DNA from: Enchytraeus crypticus
Taxonomy: Eukaryota; Annelida; Clitellata; Enchytraeida; Enchytraeidae
Direction of reading: 5' to 3'
Assembly (NCBI GenBank): GCA_905160935.1
Contig: CAJHZI010000695.1
Span: forward strand, 725,262 to 789,261
Length of the DNA stretch: 64,000 nt
The notes beneath the pieces were generated by a model. That model did no database searches. It was not told the origin of the DNA and saw only the letters and a program-made list of their open reading frames with translations. The number at the start of each line of letters is the position of its first letter. The first letter of the stretch is position 1. The translations under genes and the position numbers were made by a program. Shown piece by piece: positions 31,896 to 41,395 of the stretch.

Positions 31896-32981
31896 AAAAC
31901 TAACGATATCTTCAGTACATTTTCAACATGTAGCGAATTGCTTAAAGCTTAGGATGTAAGTTAGACAAAATCTATTTTAGTTACCTATTTAGTTAGCTGC
32001 CAAATGACTGGTCCAAGATCAAAATTTAAACATATCATAAAGCTCAAGATTGCTTCTGAATCATCTTCAGACCAATAATATCCGGCAATAGTTAAAACTG
32101 TAGCCTATTCACCGTTTAACTGAAGCTACCGCCTTTTTTACTAGTTTCAAAACGCTCGGCACTTTGCAGAAGAGATTTAGAGCCGGAGTTGAATTTATCT
32201 GAAATGACAAGTGACCGTTGTTGACTAGCTCTCCAATCAATCAAAGTGCAATGTCAAGGGTTTAACAGCGGCTGTTGCCGACTAGCTATCCATCCAATCA
32301 ATCAGCATTTTATCATTACATCATCAATACAACAATTAAGGGATTAACAGAAACTAATCATATTTAGTCTTACCACTAAATTAAGCAGCACTGGGTTTAT
32401 AATTTTATCCACAAAATTGACGTTAAATAAAGGTATTTTGTTGTAGACACGTACTGAACAACAGTCGATCATCACTGTTGTACAAGTATGTTTATTTAGG
32501 CCTATATTCAGCATTAGGGTTTCTCGTCTATTTTTTAATCTACATGTATAATAATTTATTTATTTTAAACATGCGATTAGCCCATCAGATATAGTTTTCA
32601 ATGAGAACCACTCGTGTGTCTTCTATAGAGTTTTGATCTGGTATATAATTATTTTGCATGTTTCCATTTCTATTACAACCAGTTTGATCTTCTAATTATT
32701 TAAGTAAATCTTCTTTCGTAGGTTTTAGTGCCATTGCTAAATAAAATGTGAATACATTTAGACTAAGAAGGCACTCCCACGAGCTTGTATTTTTACCACA
32801 GTTTTTAGCTTTAACTTTTTAGCTAATAGCTAAACCTATTCCTAACCCATACCATAAACCTAGCCTCAAACCTGAAAAGTAACGCGAGCGACGATGGAAC
32901 CAGGTACTCTAGATCCAAAGTCTGATACATTAGCCACCTGAGTACTGTAGTCATAGAATAAAGAAAAACCTTATATTACAT

Positions 32982-33255
32982 AACGTCACACTGAGTCAGG
33001 AAGCACAGATGCTTGTTTAAGACCCATTTCCTTCTTCCTCTCCATGGTTATTAATAATCGTTGACTTTAATGGCGCATCAATTGCAGCCGGCGCGTATTT
33101 AAGAATAACCTTCCATCACCCTGGGATTTTTTCCTTCCTAAGCTTTTACCAGTCTTCCAAGGTGGTCACCCACAAAGTACTAACCGAGGTCGATGCAGCT
33201 TAACTTCGATAATTGACGCGCAACTAAACCAAGTGCGCTAATCCCGCCGTCTGTT
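32982..33255 (-). repeat. 5S rRNA-derived SINE (SINE3-like)
   Basis: The minus strand contains GAAGTTAAGCTGCATCGACC and CGGTTAGTACTTTGTGGGTG then ACCACCTTGGAAGACTGG, aligning with the internal promoter half of 5S rRNA (GAAGTTAAGC…GGTTAGTACTTGGATGGGTGACC). An unrelated tail with ATCCCAGGGTGATGGAAGG follows. Two further minus copies lie at 38860-39130 and 42120-42405, a plus copy at about 50010-50280, and tail scraps near 425, 6120 and 48010. Confidence 0.85.
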
Positions 33256-33602
33256 AAAGATCATTGACTGTAGCTTTCGATCAATTGTGGTTTAATAGAA
33301 GGACTTAATGGATAGTGCATGAGATCTGTCTATACATGTAAACGTACATGTAAACGTATTATGGTCTAGTCAATCAGAACTTTCAAAATTGAACTCTGAG
33401 GTAGAATAGAGATATACGCCTCCCGCGGTTGTTAAAAACATTCTAATAAACAAGAATCAGAAGTTTCGGTTCAATAAATAAATAAGAACGATCAGCTGTT
33501 CAATATATATGTAAACAATAACACAAGTGTGAAGGCATTAAAGAAAAGAAGAGTAGCACGTATTTCATTCGTAATTTGTAGTCACTTAATTAAAGTATAG
33601 AA

Positions 33603-36600
33603 ATGAGTCGAGGAGGATTTCGGGGCAGAGGAGGAAGAGCTCGATTTGTCCCAAAACAAGACAAACTATCGACAGATGGCTCTGAGTTACAGCCCCCGCC
33701 GCTTTATCCGGTAAAATTTTCTAAATTTTGAAATTTACTGCACAATTTTTATTATTTTTATTACTGAGAAGCTTGTCGTAAACTTTTCAATTAGTTCAAT
33801 TATTAATTTTTAGTGCATAGTAATTTCGAACGGAGATTTTTAAAAATAATCGTACTAAAATTGTAACTCCAATTCATTTGTCTTAAATCTGTTACGCATT
33901 ATTTATGGCCAATATCAATCTTGAAATGTCTAGAGCAATACTTGTAATTCATACTTTGAAGGACCATGGATCCTAAAATGTTAAATAATGAATTGAATCA
34001 CAGATCTGAATTTTTCTAATGCATTTGGATTGATTTTCTGGATTTTGGAATTTGCACCGCTTATAGACCTTCGTTTTGCTCGCCGGCTTGATTTTGTTTT
34101 AGTAGTACTCGATGTTGTCATTGATGACTGTAGCACTCTAATGGGTGTTATGTTATGTTATTTGTGTACTTAGCAATTGGAGTTTACACCTCAACCTCTA
34201 CTAGCTCCTAATGACGAGTGGGATTTCGCGTATCTGTTAACACTTAAGCAGGAGTATCGAGCAGCCATGTTGAATTCACCATATTACCTTAGAGCTCCAG
34301 TCAAACACAGCGAGATTGAACGCTACTCTGATAAATATCAACAGATTGCTCAGATTGACAGTACGACACAGAAATGGCAGCCAGGTTATTAACCTTTTGA
34401 ATAATTTTTTAGTTTTATTATTTATTATTTATCTTTTTGAGGAATTGACATATTCCTGATGACACTGGCAAACACCCTGTAGGACTTTTTAAACCTGCTT
34501 GTTGCGATATATTAATACTAAACAAAAATTAAGTGGTTTTTGCTAATTAAGATTTCTTAGCATCTACTCTAGAGTTGTATATACTTTATATAGCATCGAA
34601 TATCTAATACTGTAACAATTAAACTCAATTAACGCTTATAAATATAATACAGATGTCACAATTATTTCTGAAATTATTGAATACAGTTTGAAATTTCAGA
34701 AGGATTAGTTAAATTGTTAATTTTGAAGCATAAGTAAGGTCAATCTATTCTAAATGTGTTTCTGTTCACCCATAGTCCTCACATTCCATGTTCCCTCGTT
34801 TATCTTGTGGGGCGCATGGAATGTCCTCTTGGTATATCTGTGAGGCACCCAAGGTGCCGACTGGCCGTGGGATTCTTACCACACCCTCCCCATTTAAGGG
34901 GTGCACGGGACTGGGGGCGTTCAATTTTTGTCGTGATATACCATTTTTTTCTTGGGAGATATGCTTTTGACGAGATGGGACACCTACACCTTGATCAGCT
35001 TTGACTGACATTTGCAGGGCAGGGGCTTCATTCCCTGAGAACACATCTTGTTTACTCATGCTGTTCTATTATCTAATATTTGCACGACTAGATTGGTCAC
35101 GACTTCCTGTAGAGTTATGCGTCTCTAAGAAGAAGAGAAAGGTTGTTGCTACGAGCAAAAGTACTATGGATTTAAAGACGAAACTAGACGTAAGTTTATT
35201 TTTTCGATGACTTTATATTAGTAGTTCTACAATTAAGAATTAAGCTTTAAATAGCATCCCTAATTGCTCCCCCTAATTAACAAATTAATAAATGCTGTGA
35301 CGTTTATTTCCTTGCCAGTAAGAATAATTACTCCACATTAACGGAAAAGCTGATCCAATCACAAAGGCTAAGCCTATACCAAAATCTTAACCATAATCTT
35401 GGGAAATATGGCTTCCGGGTGGTTTTCAGTTACCTTCGTCAGTTTCCTGTTTACTTCTCAGTTGCTTTCACGACAACGAGTGCAGTTGGTCTATACTGCA
35501 TATGGAAACCCCACTCCCCGTGAACAATGCGATGTTTGCCCCCTACTTTGAAGAAGTTAGGGCAAGAGTATGGTTTATCATGCTTCATAAAGTTTTTTTG
35601 TACTGCTGCGCACATACTATATATAATTTCAATTTTTGGGAATGGAAAGTTGTTGTTGAAGATTCTGCAGTGAAGTATAGAATACCCTATGTTCAGTGCG
35701 GGCGTACACTGCACAGCAAATTCTATAGATCAATCTACTATATATCTCTCTCTCTCTCTCTTAGTGCACTGCCTACTGGCCGGTCCATGGTATATAACGC
35801 CTCCACTCTTCTCTGTCTTCCGCCTTCCTCTTCATTTCCACGTATGAGTGGGTCTCATATGTGGAAATAAGAGGAAGGCGGAAGACAGAGAAGAGTGAAG
35901 GCGTTATATACCGTGGACCTGCCAGTAGGCAGTGCACTAAGAGAGAGAGATATATATTTTAATTAGTATATTTTATTAGTATTTTAATTAAAATATATCT
36001 CAATATATTTAATAGTGTTCAGTAATAGATAGTATTTAGAGCCTTTTGTAATTTTAGTCTTGACATCTAGCAGTGACTGTTAAGTGCCTATAGCGTAGGC
36101 TTTCAGAAATGATATAAAGACAAGATAAACAGAAGTTATAGAAGAGAGTTTTATTTTTAGACTCAGTGATTAATTAATGTACCTGTCTACCATTGAATTG
36201 GTGAAAATAAATAAATTAAATTAAATAAATTTTGCCTGTTGTTTTCTTTTTTATTGATTGATTGATTGATGTGTAGGTATTGCAGCAGAGAGAAGCACTA
36301 GATGGAGATGAAGAGGGAGAGACAGACAGCAGGAGAGAGAGAGAGACTGAGAGAAACATTGAGGAGGACGCAGAGAACAATGAAGAAGATGATGAGGATG
36401 AGGTGGAAGGAGATGAGGAAATGGAAGACGGCCATGAATCGGTATTTATTAGATTATTTATTAAATTATTAATTAAATTAATAAATTATTTATTCTATTA
36501 TTTACAAGTTGTTAATTTACTAATCATCTGGTCTCTCTCTCTCTCTCTCTCTCTCATTCTCTCTCTCTCTGTCTCTGTTGAATAATGAGTTAATTATTTA

Positions 36601-37347
36601 TTGTTGCATACATTACTTATAAACGAAACCTAAAGTGATGCGTGATGATTGTATCACACTAAACTCTTGTTTTTGTTGAATTGTTAGACTTAATTGTTAA
36701 ACCTGTTATATGTTGTAATTGTTATAGTATAGTTAAAATGCTATCTCATGTTAGTATGTAGCTTCATTGATATTGCTATTTGACTGTGTAAGTTTGCTAC
36801 TTAGCTCTAATACTATAGCTAACTGCTTCTGCATGTTAGGCTGAAACTACTACTGTATTATCAGTTATACTAAAATGATAGCAATTTTGCATAATAACGT
36901 ACGATATTTATTGCTAGTCATTATGCAATGTAATTGATATTATAAGTTATAATTTGATGAATTGTTATTTATAACTTATCAGCAGTGTAGCTGTTAGTAT
37001 CGATCATTATACAGCGTAGTATTTTAAAATATATTCTGAAAGTTTTATTGTAATTATAAGTGCAGTGCAGTGTAATTGTTATTGCAATTTATTCTATCTC
37101 TCGCTTAGTGCACTGCCTGCTGGCAGGTCCATGGTATACTACGCCTCCAGTCTTCTCTGTCTTCCGCTTTCTTACAATTTGTCATGTATTGTAATTGTTA
37201 TTACAATTTACTATGTATTGTAATTGTTATTATGAGTTATTACGTAATTGTCGTTGTGTATTACAGGAGAATGATTACAATGTTGACTACTACGCCAGTG
37301 ATCAGAGCGACGGCAATGAGTCAAACGAAGAGGCTGCCTACTACTAG
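33603..37347 (+). CDS. POLR3G: RNA polymerase III subunit RPC7 (POLR3G/POLR3GL)
   Basis: A component of the RPC3-RPC6-RPC7 subcomplex used in Pol III initiation in the nucleus. Five exons: 33603-33710, 34174-34384, 35092-35189, 36277-36441 and 37267-37347, giving about 220 residues, close to the human paralogues (218-223). The N-terminus MSRGGFRGRGGRARFV is the family's Gly/Arg-rich start. Residues about 55-95 contain LKQEYRAAMLNSPYYLR and ERYSDKYQQ, and the exon 2-3 junction gives WQPDWSRLPVEL. A basic KKKRK follows. Exon 4 is almost all Asp/Glu/Arg. The C-terminus has NDYNVDYYASDQSDG and ends EEAAYY. The strong acidic tail is typical of the family. Exon phases agree throughout. Exon 2's donor GTTATT is weak. 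Confidence 0.93.
34015..34142 (-). repeat. Interspersed repeat C
   Basis: Minus-strand copy: the complement gives AGAGTGCTACAGTCATCAAT and GACAACATCGAG, ending about 30 bases before POLR3G exon 2. Confidence 0.75.
34765..35060 (-). mobile_element. Possible 5' fragment of a non-LTR retrotransposon
   Basis: GC-richer island in POLR3G intron 2. The minus strand encodes GTWNVRTMG (from about 34795), the beginning of many non-LTR AP-endonuclease domains. It is preceded by a partly open frame of about 97 codons (PSRQKHISQEKNGISRQK). No endonuclease continues below 34750. A 5'-only fragment is unusual for these elements, so this could also be a solo island captured by rearrangement. Confidence 0.4.
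35740..35955. repeat. Head-to-head pair of repeat P forming a long palindrome
   Basis: CTCTCTCTTAGTGCACTGCC…CCACGTATGAGTGGGTCTC is followed by the nearly perfect inverse CATATGTGGAAATAAGAGGA…GGCAGTGCACTAAGAGAGAG. Arms of about 100 bp with only a few mismatches are separated by about 10 bases. In RNA this makes a strong hairpin in POLR3G intron 3. Confidence 0.9.
36536..36580 (+). repeat. (CT)n microsatellite
   Basis: CTCTCT run in POLR3G intron 4. The rest of that intron to 37090 is AT-rich and featureless. Confidence 0.9.
37093..37178 (+). repeat. Interspersed repeat P
   Basis: CTCTCGCTTAGTGCACTGCC to TCTGTCTTCCGCTTTC, 90 bases upstream of the last POLR3G exon. Confidence 0.8.
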
Positions 37348-37660
37348 CTGCTAATAGCAGCTAGTAGCTGCTAATAGCTCCTACTAGCTCCTACTAGCTC
37401 CTAGTAGCTCCTAATAACTCCTAATAGCTCCTACTAGCTCCTAGTAGCTTCTACTAGCTCCTAATAGCTTCTACTAGTTCCTAATAACTCCTAATAGCTC
37501 CTACTAGCTCCTAATAACTCCTAATAGCTCCTAGTAGCTTCTACTAGCTCCAAATAGCTTCTACTAGTTCCTACTAACTCCTAATAGCTTTTACTAGCTC
37601 CTAATAGCTTCTACTAGCTCCTATAGATTCTTAGAAGTTCATATTAAGTCTTACTAGTTC
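37340..37660 (+). repeat. CTACTAGCTCCTAATAG array starting at the POLR3G stop
   Basis: Units of about 10-20 bp (CTACTAGCTCCTAATAGCTC) fill the first 300 bases of the 3' UTR. The motif CCTACTACTAG at the stop codon is the evident seed, so the array begins inside the coding sequence. Confidence 0.9.
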
Positions 37661-37784
37661 ATATTGATTTAATGATACTTGTGGAATGTCAACCCAAAGG
37701 AATAGAATTAAAAATCTACACATCTACAAAAAACATTACAATTTCATAACATTGAGGGTTAAACATTCGTAGTTAACAGTGATA

Positions 37785-37918
37785 AAAGCTGGTAAAGCTA
37801 ATGTTAACGTCAGTTTCCTCACTCGAAAGCGATGTCAGTGACGGGCGAGCCCAGGATTTGAACCCGCACCTACTGATCCGCGGTCGAGTATCTTACCGAC
37901 TTCGCCACTGGCTCTATT
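37785..37918 (-). repeat. tRNA-derived SINE, family 1
   Basis: Near full-length minus copy: GAGCCAGTGGCGAAGTCGGT head (complement), box B complement GGATTTGAACCCGC, and a tail with AGCTTTACCAGCTTTTATC. Confidence 0.88.
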
Positions 37919-38451
37919 AAGTGATATCTGAGATGTGTCAATAGTATATATGTAATATGTGTATATAAGATTATCTTGAAAATCTTCACTAATAAATAGC
38001 ATTATGATTAGGTGGCTCAAATCTGTCACTTGTGATAGTGAGTATGATTGCTGTATGTGTGTTTATGCTGTGTCGTAATTTCACAGAACAGTGGCATTGA
38101 TTTGACTCCATGTGTGTTGTGTATTCTTTGTGTGCAGAATTTCTTCATTTGTAATTTAGATTTTATAATTTAATAATAATAATAATAATAATAAAGGTTT
38201 AACGTCCGTTTCCTCATCCAGGGATGATGTCAGGGACGTCCCCAACAGCACATATCACTACTGATCAATTCACCCAGACCAATCTGCGAAAGAAATGTGC
38301 TGAGAATTCTGTTAGGTCCTAAATGAAAGCCAGTCCGGTGATCAAAAAATAGTCAAGGTAGATAGATTATGTCTGTGGTGGGAAAAGGTTAGTTTAATAG
38401 AATTTATTGGAATTTTAGTATTGAAAATCTTTTAGATTATATCCTATGTTC

Positions 38452-38659
38452 TGGAGAGGGAGCATGAGAAACGGCTACCACATCCAAGGAAGGCAGCAGG
38501 CGCACAAATTACCCACTCCTGATTCGGGGAGGTAGTGACTAAAAATAACAATACGGGACTCATTCGGGGCCCCGTAATTGGAATGACTGACAACACTTTA
38601 AATCCTTTAACGAGGATCCATTGGAGGGCAAGTCTGGTGTCAGCAGCCGCGGCAATTCC
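38452..38659 (+). rRNA. 18S rRNA pseudogene fragment
   Basis: Continuous similarity to the 5' domain and 530-loop region of 18S rRNA: GAGAAACGGCTACCACATCC, GCAGCAGGCGCACAAATTAC, ACAATACGGGACTCATTCGG, AACGAGGATCCATTGGAGGG and CAGCAGCCGCGGCAATTCC. At least eight sites differ from near-universal positions (for example GTGTCAGC for GTGCCAGC, GCAATTCC for GTAATTCC, GTGACTAAA for GTGACGAAA). Similarity stops sharply at both ends. It is therefore a decayed insertion and not part of an rDNA unit. Confidence 0.9.
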
Positions 38660-38859
38660 CTCTTCTGGCACCAGGACAACCGAAGACTGGTTGTAGCTGG
38701 TATTGAATCATCTCATGACCACTCACATCTTCCATTATTGAATGGCAGAATCACCGGTTAGAATCCCTGCCGGACTGCATCTGACTGGATTAAACTTAGC
38801 TTTAGATCTTTCAGCATGTCTTATGTATGGAGCTCCTACTACGGTTGTTTAACAAAACA

Positions 38860-39130
38860 TAACGGCATACTGGGTCAGGAAGCACAGATGCTTGTTTTTA
38901 AGGCCATTTCTTCCTCTCCATGGTTATTCGTAATCGTTACCTTTTTGATGGCTCATCAATTGCAGCCGGCGCGGATTTAAGAATAATCTTCCATCACCCT
39001 GGGATTTTCCCTCAAAGCTGTCAACACTCGGTCTTCCAAGGTGGTCACCCACAAAGTACTAACCGAGGCCGATGTAGCTTAACTTCGGTTAATGATGTGC
39101 TACTAAACCAAGTGCGCTTAATCCCGCCTT
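38860..39130 (-). repeat. 5S rRNA-derived SINE (SINE3-like)
   Basis: Minus copy with complement AAGTTAAGCTACATCGGCCT and GGTTAGTACTTTGTGGGTGA. The other end carries GACCCAGTATGCCGTTATG (complement). It lies about 200 bases from the 18S fragment. Confidence 0.85.
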
Positions 39131-39439
39131 CAGTGCATCAGCAACTGATATTACAGCGTAGCCTGTCTATTAATCACAGCCACTTACCAGCAGATGTTAT
39201 GAGTTATGAGGACATTACGTTATGATATATCATTAATCATTAACAAGACAGTGCGTAGAAATGTAATCCGCATATACTTTATAAAATAAACAAATGAAGC
39301 TTTAAGCCTTGTATAAGTATAAACAATTTTAGACAAACGTAGTATCATAACTCAAAAACTTGTATAAACACAAAAATTAAATTATTTAGCTACAATATCT
39401 TATATTATTAATAAATAGCTAATAATTCTAACATTTAAT

Positions 39440-39590
39440 TAAAATAACGTTCCAGCATTCAATCCATCGGCAGAAGAAAAATCAGGAATAATCTCAGAGT
39501 TAGCGTAGATACTGGAGTCATTCAAAACTGCAGCACGACCGTCATCCATGATAATACAGAACACCTGATTAACTTGAGGAATTACTGTTC
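39440..39590 (-). other. Unassigned open stretch resembling a terminal exon
   Basis: The minus strand gives about 49 codons: VIPQVNQVFCIIMDDGRAAV, then LNDSSIYANSEIIPDFSSAD and GLNAGTLF before TAA. A possible acceptor TTAATCAG precedes GTGTTCTGT. The composition looks protein-like, but I recognise no family. No upstream exon is visible before CAP, which ends 1.8 kb away on the same strand. It may be chance, a gene relic or an alternative exon. Confidence 0.25.
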
Positions 39591-41395
39591 AGTTGTTTTA
39601 TACACTACAAAGACACTACGATTGTGGAGATACTGCGACCATACGAAGACAAGGGATAACTATTACAAAGACAAGGGATAAATATTACTGGCAGCTATTA
39701 TGGACTAAAACACCAGCCCTGCCGCTCATCTACAGCATTCCTGTTTACATTTCTAGCTGCAGTTTTTTCTTTATGATCCTTTAACATCTATAGTAGTCCG
39801 TCATTTGATTCTCAATCGAGGGCTGCAATACATATGAGCAGTTAGAACATCCCCATCATCACTCGTGCGTGAAGAGATGGACGTCAAATCTTCATTATAT
39901 TGTTAATATACTAATCAAAGCTTCAACAATATCTGCATCAAGACTGGGAGACTAATGGTGGTATTTACTAAGCTGGCCTTAAACAGTTGATAATATAAAC
40001 AGCGGTGTAGATTTAATCGGGTGATTAGAAAGTGCGCAGTCTATGCAACTACACAATGATAACACCAGAGGGAGTGGTTTATGGATGGTCGCTATATGTG
40101 CTCTCAAAACAGCTGTAATTAACAAAATATCAACAGTGACACACAGCAATATCAATAAAAATAATATTCACTTTACATATAAAAACAAACAGTTCTCATG
40201 TAGTGTAAGGTTAGGTTTCGCCTGAGCACCTTAGTAGCGTAACAAAGTATTGAGGAAGGACTTGTAAAGACAACTACACGGGAATGACACATTTCAAATC
40301 ACAATAAAAATAAAGCAAATATTGGTAAACAGTACAAAGCAACATTTTTATGAATATTATCACAATGCTCATGGAATTAACATAGAATCCATCCACACAC
40401 AATTAACATTACAATGTAGTCTACAGGAAAACTCGATTTCAACGTGTATGAAATTGAACAAAAATCCATTTAACTAACTAGACGTTCAACTATAAAGATA
40501 ACACAAAAATAATGGTTATATAGTAGCCATGGTAACTAAGGAAATCAATGTTATAGTACCAAATTTTGTCATAATATTGTGCATACATATTTTCCGTAGC
40601 TCCATGAATTGGATGGTAGCTGACAATATAATGGAACAAGGCATAAAATCCTACTTTATTCTACATGTTGTTATATAATTAATCGTGAAAGTATGGTATT
40701 TTATAATTGTCACAGAATGATAAATTAATTTGATTTATTAAGCTTTTAACATCTAAGGTAATCATTACACTGATTAGCAATATTTAATGAAATAGACTTC
40801 ATAACAATAGAAGGAAACTTAATCAAGCCGACATGTCAATATCAGACAATTACAAACATAAAGAAAGCATATAGTAAACTCTCAGAATCTAGAGTGCGTT
40901 AGATCAAGATTTCAGCGACCCAACTTTTACAATTAAAATGCTTATTTTATTTAATTCAAAAATAAATTACAAATTCACTCTTTACAAATAAACTTCTAAA
41001 CAAGCTTCATGAAATTTTCGTCACGGTAGAACCATACCATAATCAAAACTACACTAACCAAAAACGAACGAATATAGCTTTGTGAAGGTCACCAAACAAT
41101 GATACTGCAGAAGACAATGGAAAGCCATCACAGATACCAAAACGTATCCAAACTAAAGACTGCATTAAGCTAGACCCGCTGTGATTGGCTCAACTATCAA
41201 TCAATCAATAAGAATTTAAAGTCCGGTTCGACGTCATAAGGCAATGTCAGGGACGTCTCTTGCAGACACTACACAAACGGGCGCCAAAGCACCACATGAT
41301 GACGACTGAGTACACAGAGACCACAACAGAAAGCAAGATCAAAACAGTGCAAGTCAAGATCCAAGGCAAGCGGGTCATAAATAACTAGCGGCTAT

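Larger units (their letters stand above)
31165..33602. other. Intergenic region between MPDZ and POLR3G
   Basis: Holds the presumed MPDZ 3' UTR with AATAAA at 31390. A minus-strand reverse-transcriptase fossil lies near 31835-31890 (DFAKAFDKV). A possible tRNA-like SINE lies near 32885-32950 (complement contains GTGGCTAATG and CCTGGTTCCATCG). A 5S-derived SINE lies at 32982-33255. The rest is unique AT-rich sequence with no convincing gene. The 121-codon minus frame at 31385-31750 has no recognisable features. Confidence 0.6.
37348..41395. other. Intergenic region between POLR3G and CAP (convergent 3' ends)
   Basis: Contains the TAG-rich 3' UTR array, a minus SINE-1 (37785-37915), AATAAA at 37991, repeat B (38160-38245), the 18S fossil (38452-38659), a minus 5S-SINE (38860-39130) and another repeat B (41195-41265). 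An unassigned minus-strand open stretch lies near 39440-39590. From 39600 to 41190 I see no gene or repeat. Confidence 0.6.

Noticed and set aside
34756..35004. Plus-strand frames over the GC-richer island in POLR3G intron 2
   Set aside because: The recognisable protein motif (GTWNVRTMG) is on the minus strand; POLR3G exons skip the region in phase.
38452..38659. Functional rRNA gene
   Set aside because: Only about 208 bases, with substitutions at universally conserved 18S positions and no flanking rDNA.
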